A stretch of 64,000 nt of DNA, from contig CALSFV010000217.1 of NCBI GenBank assembly GCA_943737045.1, forward strand, positions 992,001-1,056,000, given 5' to 3'. The notes under the pieces are model-generated. The model was not told the origin of the DNA and did no database searches. It worked only from the letters and a program-made list of their open reading frames with translations. Positions within the stretch are counted from its first letter, which is position 1, and each line of letters opens with the position of its first letter. The DNA comes from Parapristionchus giblindavisi (lineage: Eukaryota; Nematoda; Chromadorea; Rhabditida; Diplogasteridae). The translations under genes were made by a program, and so were the position numbers. Shown piece by piece: positions 53,801 through 64,000 of the stretch.

Positions 53801-56800
53801 CAGAAACTAGAACGATCTCTTTTAAATATCGAATCAGCGAAGCAAAGAGAAAGTGGAGGTAATCGAGGGTACATAGGCGTGAGAGTTGTTTCAATCAACA
53901 AAATAAAAATTTGGAAATCAGGGTTCTCAAGGTGCTGACGACGACGTCGACGACGACCATGATGGCGCACTAAAAAAAGTGGAAAACGGAAAATGGCGAC
54001 GTTCCGGGGTCTAAAAAAGTACACTGGAAAACCGAAAATGGAAACACGAAATTTGAATTCGCGGGACTTTTTGACTTTCTAACTGGATTTTCTGCGGTTA
54101 TAAAACTTATATAAAACCGAAATTTCATTTTTCGACCTTTCTGAAGCGTAAGAACTTGAATTCCCACTTAACATCCTTTTTAAACCGCAGTAAACAGCAG
54201 TTGGAAAGCCAGAATTTGAATTCCCGCACCTTTTTTTCGCGCCCGCGAATTCAAATTTTCGAGTTTCCATGTGCTTTTTTAGACCCTGGAAAGTCGCCCT
54301 TTTCCGTTTTCCACTATTTTTTAGTGCGCCATAAAGTTCATTTTGAACCTAGATCAATCGTAGAGGCGTCGCGTTGAAATTTAAAAAAAAATTTTTTTTT
54401 AGTCTTTTCTTATCTCCCGATCGTGAAAAAAAATTGTGGATTACCCCCCCCCCCTAGGTCAGAATTTGATGGTGATCTCTGCTGTCCAATTCATTGAAAA
54501 AATTTCATAAATGGAACTTGTACAAGAGAGCGGAAAGGCACAATCACGCTTACTTCCCGAACATCCCAAGTTGATCGCCTCACTTGCCTCTCTGCTCTCT
54601 CGCACTGCCACACTCTCTCGCTTCTTGTTTCCACTCCAACGACAAAATGACTACACTAAAAAGTTGATTTTCTCGAAAGTACCTTCCGCAAATTGGCTGA
54701 AATATTTTTCTATGGAAACATGAAGCAATCCCGTTCCGATCTATGTATCTTGCAAAAAATACTTTTGGCTTTGAGAGAAGTTCCATTTTTGAATTTTTTT
54801 TGACTGTGCCGGCACTTAGTCGAGTCTTACGCAAACGGCCTTTTATTAACATAAAATCGGCTTTTTTTTTTAAACTGTATCTGATTAATAAATTTATAAA
54901 TTTTTTAAATATAAATATGTCAAAAGATGATGATAAATGGGCTTGCATTCGTTCGCACCTCTGAATGGGAAAAAAGGCTAATTCTCCGTATTTGTTAATG
55001 AAATTACTACCTCATAAACCGGAAAACGAGATCGCATTTTCACTACATAGGAATTTTGCACATATTTTTGTGTTTTTAGATGCTGTGCATAATGCAGAAG
55101 ACGTGTTCGATATGAGAACGAGTGTGAAAGTCGCCAGTTCCAAGACTCCGTCGTGCTGTCTCAATGCTGCATCATTGTATATAAGCAAGTATAACTGTGA
55201 ACGCTGGAAAACAGTTTACAAACGTTTATCTGACCTCCTGGAGGTAACATTTCATACATTATAATATCGTTTCGTAGTGCCTGGCAAGCCATGAATATCA
55301 GCCGCAGTACCAAATAATTTTTGTTGGAAATTGGGGAGGGCAGTTTTCTGTTTTGGAACGAAAAAAAAAGTAACGCACAATAAGGACTTTTGAGAGAATC
55401 TCTTATAAACATTTTTTAATCAAAAATTGGCTAAAGGGCTATAAATCGTATTTTACATTTACAGAGTGATGATGTACAATTTTCTGCGGAGGAATTAAAT
55501 AGATGCGCCAGCATCTTCGAGTTTTTGAACTTGAAAGGAGCAAATTTTATTCAACATTTTGTATCCATTTTATGGAAGACTTTACTCAAGTAATTTGTTT
55601 TTATTAATATTACGCGGATAATTTAAATATTAAATTTAACATAATAGAATTATTTAATCTTTCGAAATGATTCTAGCAATCTATGCACAGGGTAAGTGAC
55701 AAAAATAGCACTGTAACTAGAATAACATTTTATCAACCTGTCCATAATATTTCCGTTGTTTTGGTATGGCCAATATATCACGCGTGTAAGGTTCGAATAA
55801 ACGGTGGCACATTGAAAAAGTTGAAAATGAGCAAAGTTCATTTTTCGGTAGTCCATAGGGTCCCTAACAAGATAGCAAGAGCTTTTGTGCATATCTTCAT
55901 TTTCAACGTCGAGAGACGACGTCAAACTTTTTTGACTCCGAAATCGGCAGATTTTGGAGCTCTGTAGCTCTTCGGGGCATGGTTTTGGTATCGAGTCGTC
56001 TACAGAATAATTTCCTGGAATGACAAGAAGAATGCGCCTGCATTATTGCCAGGTCGATATTTTAATTAGTATTCTTGTAAATCTGTTTTGTTAAATGGCG
56101 TTTAAGAAAAATCGAAGCCAAAGGATTTTAATAGCTCAATCGATAGATCTCGACGAGTGCTTTTCAACGGTATTCTGACGCTTTTTCCCGGCTTTTTCCC
56201 TATGCACATCAGAGTCCTACTCTTGATAAATGTGTTTTCAAATCAATCAAATCAAATGCCTCCTATGAACAATTCGACCATTCTAAATAGTTTTACTGTT
56301 GTTCTAGTACATTTCCAAATTATTTTTGCTAACTTTCGTGTATTCAATTTCATTATTAAATTCACAATTAAGAGACCGGCTCGGTAAGACTCGAGCATGG
56401 TCCGGACATTCGCCAAGACTTTCGATCTGGGCCTCAATACTTTCATCATAGACACATACCGGGGGGAGACCAATGAAAGTTATAGTGAAGATGCCCTTGG
56501 GCTCAAACCCGGCTCACATATGTTTCATAAAATAAAAAATTGAAAAATTCATAACTTTTCAATCGTGATAGCTAGGACTTATATTTCTTTTTATTGTTGA
56601 TTAACATGTCATGCACTCTTACAAACACAGTTGAACAGCAATATCATATCGTTCTGAATATGTTTTTTCATGTCTGATTTTCGGATTTTTCTTCTTCTAT
56701 CCTCGTTGAATAGAGACGGCAGGTTTTGACATAGTGCATATTATAGCCCTGACAATTCTGTACATAGTGGTCACATTCCCGTAGAAATCCAAGTTACTGA

Positions 56801-59800
56801 AATTTTGAAAATTGCAACCGAATGTGAGATATGCGTAAATTGCTAAAATCGAAAATTAAATTTCTTGAAATTCGCAAGAGTAAGAGGTATCTTTATTATA
56901 CCATTTTACTCGTAGTGATGCATGTGCACAGAAAAAATATACACATAGACTCAGACTACATTTTAAAAAAATTCTGAAAAATAATTATTTCATTTTTATT
57001 TTTTCAACCTTCACGTTGACTCGACCGTCAAGGCTAGTTGATTCGTAGGGCGGATAGTAGCTGATGGACGTCCGTTTGCGAAAACAACTACTCTGGTATT
57101 TCCAAACTAGAAGTTTATTTACGTGACGTCACAGACTAGTAGTTTACTGCTAGTTTACTACAAGTGAAAGAACATTTGACGAAATGTATTACCGTATTAT
57201 ACACCACCTCTAGTAAACTTACGTTTAACTAGCCGTAGACTTGCAAGTCTACGGCTAGTGAGAAATATAAGCAAACTACTAGTTTGAAAATACCAGAGTA
57301 CCACGTGAAGAATCGTCGTTTCGCAGATCTAGAATTTATTTTTAAAATCATCAAACTTGAATATTTTTATGATTCTTTCATATAAATCGGTTGGAAGGTA
57401 GCGTACTGCATCCACAGCTGTACCATTTTTATCAGTAGGAGTATACGGTATTGAACTACCGTAATCGCCAGGAATCGCGAACTGATTTTTTTTACTCGAC
57501 CCATGATTTTCAACCATGACCCCGGGTTCATGGTTGAGAATGGCCGAGGTTGAAAAATTCATGATGATCCCAGACCACATACTATTTGGCATTATATCAA
57601 CAGTGGGCCAACTTTTATTTTTATGGATCCCATAACTCGAATTACCGTAATCTAGCTACCGTATCCTATAATAATGTGGTGAAATTCTCGGAAAAATCAG
57701 GTGCGTACATTACTAGTACGGTAATTCGAGTTATGGTATGCGTAAAAATAAAAGAGGGCCCACTGTTGATATAATGCCAAATAGTATTTGGTCTGGGATC
57801 ATCATGCATTTTTCGACCTCAGCCATTCTCGACCATGAACCCGGGGTCATGGTTGAAAATCATGGGTCGACTGAAAAAAAAATCAATTTGCGATTCCTGA
57901 CGATTACGGTAGTACAATACCGAGCACTCCCACTGATAACAAAGGTACAACTTTGGTTGCCATACGCCACCTTCCAACCGATTTATATGAAAGAAACATA
58001 TAAATATTCAAGTTTGATGATTTTAAAAATAAATTCTAGATCTGCGAAACGACGATTCTTCACGTGGTAGTTGTTTTCGCAAACGGACGTCCATCAGCTA
58101 CTATCCGCCCTACGAATCAACTAGCCTTGACGGTCGAGTCAACGTGAAGGTTGAAAAAATAAAAATGAAATAATTATTTTTCAGAATTTTTCAAAAATGT
58201 AGTCTGACTTTATGTGTATATTTTTTTCTGTGCACATGCATCACTACGAGTAAAATGGTATAATAAAGATACCTCTTACTCTTGCGAATTTCAAGAAATT
58301 TAATTTTCGATTTTTGCAATTTACGCATATCTCACATTCGGTTGCAATTTTCAAAATTTCAGTAACTTGGATTTCTACGGGAATGTGACCACTATGTACA
58401 GAATTGTCAGGGCTATAATATGCACTATGTCAAAACCTGCCGTCTCTATTCAACGAGGATAGAAGAAGAAAAATCCGAAAATCAAACATGAAAAAACATA
58501 TTCAGAACGATATGATATTGTTTCACTACAACATTCATCGGTCTCCCCCCGGTATGTGTCTATGATGAAAGTATTGAGGCCCAGATCGAAAGTCTTGGCG
58601 AATGTCCGGCAGGGGGTCAAAATGCTCGAGTCTTACCGAGCCGGTCTCTTCAGAGTCAATCGATGAATATGTATCATCATAAATGCAAATGACAATAAAT
58701 CAACAAAAAGGCTTCAAATGCACATGAATGTTTTATTGCTCTCTTCCTCGACTCTCATCTTAAATAAGTCATCTTCGAGTTGTCCTAGAATTTCCTCGTC
58801 CTCATCTTTCTCAGCTTCTCAATCGTCCTCGAAAACGTCATAGTCCAACTCCGAGTCCTCCGACTCACCCCTCTTCTCTTCTCTTCCTGGTCGTGTTAAA
58901 GTTTACACTTACTGATAAGTTAAAGTGTATTCTCGTTTCGGGTTTTCATAAACACTGGAAAACATATCAACAAAAACAAAATCAGCAAAAGAAAACTGCG
59001 GCAAGGAGGATCGAACCCCTGACAGTCAAAAGTAAACGGCGACCTTTTCCACTGCACTTGCCAGCTAGTTGTTATGATGTTGATAGAAGAGTTCATCAAC
59101 CAATCCCTATGGATTGTCTATGAAACTACGCGAATTTTCCCAATCAAAATTTTTTGAAATACTCATAACTTTCGAAGGCTACCACATATGAGGCCGTTTG
59201 AGAGAGAGTAGAGCAAGAGTGACTGGGGTCCGGTACATCAATTTTTCGAAAACATGCGAGAAGGGGTTCTCAAGGGTGCTGATGACGATGGGCATGTTCA
59301 TTTTGCACCTGGAGTCACCGTTGAGGCCAGACGGCGTCGCGTTGAAATCGCGTTTTTGGTGATTTCTTGTCATCTGATGGTGCTAACATTAACAGACCAA
59401 TGTTTCCGGTGTAGAATTTGATGGCGGTCACGCCTCTCTAATTCATTTTTCATGAAAAAATTGCACAAGCTTCAAATATGTAACTTTTCTCAGAGGCAAA
59501 AGTGTGCGAGTGACATAGCTAGATCGGATCGGAATTACCTCAGCGTGCATCAGAAAAAATTTCAGATAATCAACTTTTAGTGAAGTAATCTGATCACTGT
59601 AAGAGAGGCAATGTGCCCACTGACCTACCTGACCTATGGCCAGAGACACGAGAGAGTGTGGGGAATTCAGAGAACACGAGAGAGTGTTGGGAAAGGTAAG
59701 ACGCGATCGAACGGGAGGAGAGACTCGAGATAGGTCAGTCTGCACATTGCCTCTCTTACAGTGACCAGATTACTTCACTAAAAGTTGATTTTCTCGCTTG

Positions 59801-62800
59801 TCCTTTCACCAAAATCGTTGAAATTTTTTCTGATGCACCCTGAGGTAATTCCGATCCGATCAAGCTCACTCTCACACTCGCACACTTTTGCCTCTGAGAA
59901 AAGTTACATATTTGAAGCCTGTGAAATTTTTTTCATGAAAAATGAATTAGACAGGCGTGATCGCCATCAAATTCTACACCGGAAACATTGGTCTGTTAAT
60001 TTTAGCACCATCAGGTGACAAGAAATGACCAAAAACGCGATTTCAACGCGACGCCGTCTGGCCTCAACGGTGACTCCAGGTGCAAAATGAACATGCCCAT
60101 CGTCATCAGCACCCTTGAGAACCCCTTCTCGTAGGTTTTCGAAAAATTGATGTACCAGACCTTGCTCGACTTTCTCGCAAACGGCCTCATATAGCGCGTC
60201 AGCATTTTGATTTGATTTGATTGATTTGAAAACACATTTATCAAGAGTAGGACTCTGATGTGCATGGGGAAATAGCCGGGAAAAAGCGTCAGCATACCGT
60301 TGAAAAGCTCTCGTCGAGATCTATCGATTGAGCTATTAAAATCCTTTGGCTTCGATTTTTCTTAAACGCCATTTAACAAAACAGATTTACAAGAATACTA
60401 ATTAAAATATCGACCTGGCAATAATGCAGGCGCATTCTTCTTGTCATTCCGGGAAATTATTCTGTAGACGACTCGATACCAAAACCATGCCCGAAGAGCT
60501 ACAGAGCTCCAAAATCTGCCCATTTCGGAGTCAAAAAAGTTTGACGTCGTCTCTCGACGTTGAAAATGAAGATATGCAAAAAAGCTCTGGCCACATTGTT
60601 AGGGACCCTATGGACTACCGAAAAATGCATTAATATGTGGGGGTCAAAAAATGTGCCAACGCCGGATTTTACTCGATTCTTCAGTGACACGCGTGATATA
60701 TGTCGGTGGTGGCTTGGTAGGCGATTCAACGAAATTACTCTAGACTAGTCGACTACTAGTCTATTTGACATCCCAAAAGGCATCGACTACCACTTACTTC
60801 TAGACTAGTCGACTACTTGTTTATTTGACATCTTAAAATGCATCGACTACTACTTACTCACGGTGGCTCAATGATATGTAGTAACTAAGAAGCTCTTGCC
60901 GGAGAAAGAAAGTATCGCAAACTGAGTGATGATAAGCAGTAAAACATCTAGGTTCTCCCAGCGCGAAAGTTGACTACGGTATATCTAGGCGCTCGAAAAA
61001 CGAACGCTTCTGACTAGACCTATCATCGAGTTTTACGATTCGCGAAACATGCCGAGATGGCTTACAAGGGAAGCACCTCGGGCTAAAAACGATTCTGAAT
61101 GAGACCCATATGGTTCGCTTGGGTTGAGGGGGAGACCGCCAAAAGTGGTTTCAAAAGTTGCTGACGGGACCTACCAATTGATATTTTCAATCGATATTTT
61201 TCAAAACATGCGCCGCTAAAATGCCATAACTCTGTGTTCAGTGAAGCTGCAGGTTTCAAACTTTGCAGAGATAATAGCCTTGAGTGATGCAAAACATGGT
61301 AGAAGATGAGCCCGATCGGCTGAATTTTGAGAAATTTTGAGCATACACGATTTTCTCAGAAAGTCTAAAAAAGTAAAATGATTAGCTGTGGGATTAAAAT
61401 AGCATCGATAGCTATTATATTATAGGGATCATCTTTCGTCTTCATGATAATTGTCGCGGCAAAGTCTAAGCCTAATCGGACGAATTCAGACAATTTCGAA
61501 AAAAATGGTTTCTACCATCTTTATCCAATTATGACTTTTCCCCAAGAATGCGAAATTTCATGAAACACTAGCAAATTGTCGTCTACTATATATACAATAC
61601 ATCTGGTTTTTAAATGGAATCGGAATTAACCTGAGCAGGTATGTAATGTCTGTACCTCGAAAAATAAGAAAAAATAAAATTTCGAAATTTTCCATAATTC
61701 AACCGATCGCACTCATACTCAACCAGGTTATCTTTCACTCATGTGCCATTATCGCTACCAAGTTTGGAACCCGCAGCTTCACTGAGCACAGAGTTATGGA
61801 ATTTAAGCCGCGCATGTGTTGAAAATATCGATTGGTAGGTCCCGTCAGCAAGTTTTGAAACCACTTTTGGCGGTGTCCCCCTCATCCCAAGCGACCCATA
61901 TGGGTCTCAATCAGAATCGTTTCCGTAGCCTGAGGTGCTTCCCTTGTTAGAGGATAGAACTTTTGTGTTGCGATCCGAACCTCGTAGGTTCGAATCCCGC
62001 CCAGTGCAAATCAACTTTGCCGATTTTTCGTAATGCATGAGGCTTCAAGCCAAAGTTAAATGTAGGGATTTCTCTTCATTGAACCGCCATGTTACTCTAG
62101 CGATCAATACAAAAGCCAGTGAATATAAATATTCCTTCATTCCAATCGTACTTTTACTTATTGAAACATCTTTATAATTTATGATAAATGAATAAATAGT
62201 GATTGATAATTAGAATATCTTATATATTTGCTGTCATTGAAAATGTTTGGTGGAATCCACCTTTAATTGTATTGAAAATAATGGGGGGAAAAAGAAAAAA
62301 ATTTCAGGGGCGACCGAATGCATTCTATCAACAGTCAATACGTGGGGAGATGCATAGAGAGATATGTCAAGGGGGGCATTTTACCGATTGATCCATTTAT
62401 TCCACGGATGGAGATAAAGGTTATACATCTTTATATTTATATTATAATAATTTTTTGCGTTGTACAAGAAAATACGGAGTAAATAAATAAATTAGGTAAC
62501 AGGGTGATTAAAGAAGGGGACCCACGAGATTTGGAGTGCATTATTGACAAGAAGAACATCTGAAATAAGAAGTGTCATTATGTTCTCTATTAGAAATGAG
62601 CGAATGGGTAGAGCGTGTAGCTCAGTGGTTAGTGGTTAGCGCTAGTAACCGCGCTACGTGGGTTCGATTCTCGTTTGCAATTTTCTTTATATGCATCCTG
62701 CAAATTCAAAAACTCGCGCCTTTCCCTGGGGGATCAATGAACTTTATGCTCGGATTACGACATTCTTGTTCACCTAAAATTTTAGAGAAAATTGTTTTAG

Positions 62801-63815
62801 TATACAGGGAGATGTGATCTACAGTTCCCGCCTGGCCAGTTGAGTCACGAAAAAACTCGTGGGTTCCCTTCTTTAACGTATAATAACAGTGTTGTACATG
62901 AAGATTAGAAAAATGAGCAAATCAGGTATCGGGATGAGACAAAAATCTTGTCAATTTTCACTCAGTTGAGACTTTTCTGGTTTTTTCGTTGCACGAAAAC
63001 CGTTCTAGGAAGGAAGCTAACGCTGTCCACACTCAACCAAAAATTTTCGTTTTTTGCGGTGATATTAATATTATCTGATGATGCAACGATCACAAGCAAT
63101 GAAATGTTTGAAAAAAATTATTCATCGATGCGGCATGATGCGGCCCCCCGCGGGCCGCTGGGGGGGGGGCGTTTACGGAGTGCGAACGTGCGGGACTGTA
63201 CACCTGTTTACTTGGTACGAGAGTAGCCAGTCACGGCCACAATGAATTTCTATGTTTAGAGTGAGAGTATAAGCGAGATAGTATTTAGATCAGAGAGGAA
63301 GGTAAGGAGGAAAAGGGGAGTTGATTGATAGATTACTTCTGCGTTTAGTAGCAGTAGCGGCAATTATGCAAGTACATTTTATATGCACAATAGTAACATT
63401 GCTTTTCCAAGATAATTGAATCTGCTTCTGAATATCACATAATTAGTGCGAACGTAAAGATTTAATAATTATTTAGTTGTATATTTATTTATTATTTTAA
63501 TGTAGTTTCTGGAACTCTTCGACAATGATGTACTATTCGATAAGGCTCTTGATTTTTATCGGATATTTGTTGTCGGTCATGAGAGGATAATCAACTGTGA
63601 CTCCACTGAACTAAGGTCAGAATGATTTTTAATTAAAGAACCGAAGAAAGTGATTTTTCTTAATTAGTGCGATTTAGTAAATAATTTATTTCTTTCTTTT
63701 TAGTGGGATACTTCTCAGAATATTATCAAGGTGTGCTTCAAAACTATCAATTATCGATCGGAGAAGTATATTAGAAAACATGAACCTTGAAGGATATGTG
63801 AAAATATTTGCCGAG
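47887..63815 (+). CDS. ZYG-11-like LRR/ARM-repeat protein, copy 2 (partial)
   Basis: Exons 47887-48102, 48717-48810, 48858-49015, 49134-49217, 49798-50003, 52080-52246, 55080-55243, 55465-55589, 62308-62419, 63506-63615 and 63704-63815 join in phase, with splice positions identical to copy 1; the rest lies beyond the window. Amino-acid differences from copy 1 are few: QCPPFNKRL for QCPQFDKRL, LHGSPIVDNDLL for LHNSPIVDYDLL, and RLSDLLE for RLSYLLQ. No stop or frameshift is seen. In exon 3 the upstream acceptor AATAG has become AATCG, so here the GAAG acceptor must be used, which is why I prefer it in both copies. The role, as in copy 1, would be a CUL-2 ligase substrate receptor. Confidence 0.72.
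49538..49744. mobile_element. Family M MITE, intron 4 of copy 2
   Basis: CTCTGGTATTTTC to GGAAATACCAGAG, same site as 16193-16399, with a few substitutions. Confidence 0.85.
50403..51227. mobile_element. CAAGGGAAG foldback, intron 5 of copy 2
   Basis: Same 825-bp length and site as 17055-17879. The left flank has been altered (TTAATTATACACTTACAAGGG). Present before the direct duplication and absent from the inverted third copy. Confidence 0.88.
52265..52808. mobile_element. CAGTACAGCCCGG foldback, copy 2
   Basis: Partner of 18917-19461, one base shorter in a T run. TA on both sides. Confidence 0.85.
52969..53233. mobile_element. Family T element, copy 2
   Basis: Partner of 19622-19886 with identical length (265 bp) and ends. 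Confidence 0.8.
53964..54330. mobile_element. GGCGCACTAAAAAA foldback MITE, copy 2
   Basis: Partner of 20596-20962, in the same position inside the old half-foldback. Confidence 0.8.
56370..58650. mobile_element. 2.3-kb AAGAGACCGGCTCGG foldback, copy 2
   Basis: Partner of 23004-25285, with the same left-arm family M MITE at 57091-57298. Confidence 0.8.
57091..57298. mobile_element. Family M MITE inside the 2.3-kb foldback, copy 2
   Basis: Partner of 23725-23932: 208 bp, TA on both sides, empty site in the opposite arm near 58060. Confidence 0.88.
60741..60860. repeat. Two 60-bp tandem units
   Basis: TAGACTAGTCGACTACT begins at 60741 and again at 60801. Each unit ends with ACTACCACTTACTTC or ACTACTACTTACTCA. 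Confidence 0.75.
60859..62092. mobile_element. CACGGTGG tRNA-like element split by a foldback
   Basis: The ends CACGGTGGCTCAATG and CATTGAACCGCCATG are inverted. Removing the nested 882-bp foldback leaves about 350 bp, the size of the relative at 45321-45678. The split tRNA-like core reads CCGAGATGGCTTA before and TTAGAGGATAGAAC then GGTTCGAATCCCGCC after the insert. Confidence 0.75.
61065..61946. mobile_element. CAAGGGAAGCACC foldback with exact TTA duplication
   Basis: 882 bp. The ends CAAGGGAAGCACCTCGGGCT and AGCCTGAGGTGCTTCCCTTG are inverted, with arms of about 210 bp, and TTA lies on both sides. It is non-coding. Copy 1 of the block retains only the first three bases (CAA) at 28638-28640 after a deletion. 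Confidence 0.92.
62511..62873. mobile_element. tRNA-like-core family N element with exact empty site
   Basis: 363 bp, AAGAAGGGGACCCACGAG to CTCGTGGGTTCCCTTCTT, TA on both sides. Copy 1 reads GTGATTAACGTATAAT without it at 28965-28980. The plus strand holds a tRNA-like core (TAGCTCAGTGGTTAG and GGGTTCGATTC). It is inserted in the left end of a family T element. Confidence 0.93.
62612..62690 (+). ncRNA. tRNA-like core, best A and B boxes in the window
   Basis: GTAGCTCAGTGGTTAGTGG (A box, with a duplicated GGTTA) and GTGGGTTCGATTCTCG (B box) are near-consensus. The acceptor arm does not close over seven bases, so I do not call a functional tRNA. It is potentially transcribed by RNA polymerase III. 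Confidence 0.45.
62874..63390. mobile_element. Main body of the large family T element, copy 2
   Basis: Partner of 28970-29495. The right end ACATTTTATATGCACAATA carries one change. The left end is separated from the body by the family N insertion. Confidence 0.6.
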
Positions 63816-64000
63816 GTTGGTTGGGAAATATAGGTAACGCTTAATTTGAACAAATAATCAGAGACGACGTGAACTACTCGGGAAGAAAAAACACAAAAAA
63901 ACTAGACGAAAAAACTTCTGCGCTTCAGCCACGTTACTTTTCCATTTCACAAGTAAGCCAAATCAATTGATAGTTATGTTTTTTTTGTTTTCTGTAAATT

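Larger units (their letters stand above)
55745..60670. repeat. Multi-kilobase nested palindrome, copy 2
   Basis: Partner of 22380-27205. The centre differs: copy 2 keeps GTGACCAGATTACTTCACTA and the following 100 bp in its right arm (59760-59880), which copy 1 has lost. Copy 1 keeps an ACGATTTTGGTGAATAGAC stretch in its left arm, which copy 2 has lost. Confidence 0.8.
46187..64000. repeat. ZYG-11-like segmental duplicate, copy 2 (open at window end)
   Basis: Direct partner of 11576-30113. Specific to this copy: about 690 bp at 46510-47197, the family N element at 62511-62873, and the longer 60859-62197 region lost from copy 1. It lacks the 906-bp insert and the mariner remnant. Confidence 0.92.

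Noticed and set aside
54580..54948. A 122-residue minus-strand protein
   Set aside because: Its partner frame in copy 1 is shorter because of a T-run length change, and it lies in an old foldback arm.
62612..62690. A functional tRNA gene
   Set aside because: The A and B boxes are good, but the acceptor stem does not pair, GGTTA is duplicated in the D arm region, and the segment sits inside a mobile TIR element.

Overview
The window is animal nuclear DNA, most probably from a free-living rhabditid or diplogastrid nematode. The main evidence is two complete three-exon genes for major sperm protein (MSP), a nematode hallmark. Support comes from spliceosomal introns everywhere, a serpentine chemoreceptor-like gene, a ZYG-11-like LRR/ARM gene, and AT-rich non-coding DNA packed with foldback transposons. 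A Pristionchus-like worm is a guess from the intron-bearing MSP genes and is not proven. There are no bacterial genes, operons or CRISPR arrays, and most short open frames are noise.

Layout. 1-8.0 kb: decayed repeats, two near-identical MSP genes on the minus strand (3.4-4.0 and 6.2-6.7 kb), an MSP exon scrap at 7.4 kb and a retrotransposon scrap at 4.6 kb. 8.0-11.4 kb: a five-exon gene for a small secreted cysteine-rich, stanniocalcin-like protein, followed by the broken first exon of a receptor gene. 11.6-31.9 kb: a long ZYG-11-like gene on the plus strand (at least 15 exons, about 650 codons), whose introns are inflated by nested foldback elements. 33.2-35.1 kb: an SH2-like gene remnant next to an inverted, partial third copy of the ZYG-11-like locus. 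35.4-40.4 kb: a second copy of the secreted-protein gene and, directly downstream, an apparently intact serpentine receptor gene. 40.7-42.2 kb: a 1.5-kb foldback element. 42.6-44.5 kb: a hydroxypyruvate isomerase-like gene on the minus strand, with a 35-bp minisatellite and a foldback element in its introns and no recognisable 5' end. 44.5-46.2 kb: a repeat junction. 46.2-64.0 kb: a second, direct, near-identical copy of the ZYG-11-like locus, cut by the window end.

The window is therefore built from segmental duplications: a direct pair of at least 18 kb about 33-34.6 kb apart, an inverted partial copy, a 3-kb direct pair and a 0.7-kb MSP pair. Because many mobile elements are present in one copy and absent from the other, the copies act as natural 'empty sites'. 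They fix the ends and target-site duplications of several non-autonomous families: CAAGGGAA foldbacks with TWA duplications, CTCTGGTATTT elements with TA, TTGNNCGTATAAAAT elements with TA, and tRNA-like-core elements with TA. One short element appears to make up an entire intron of the receptor gene. The genes do not form a pathway; their neighbourhood reflects duplication.
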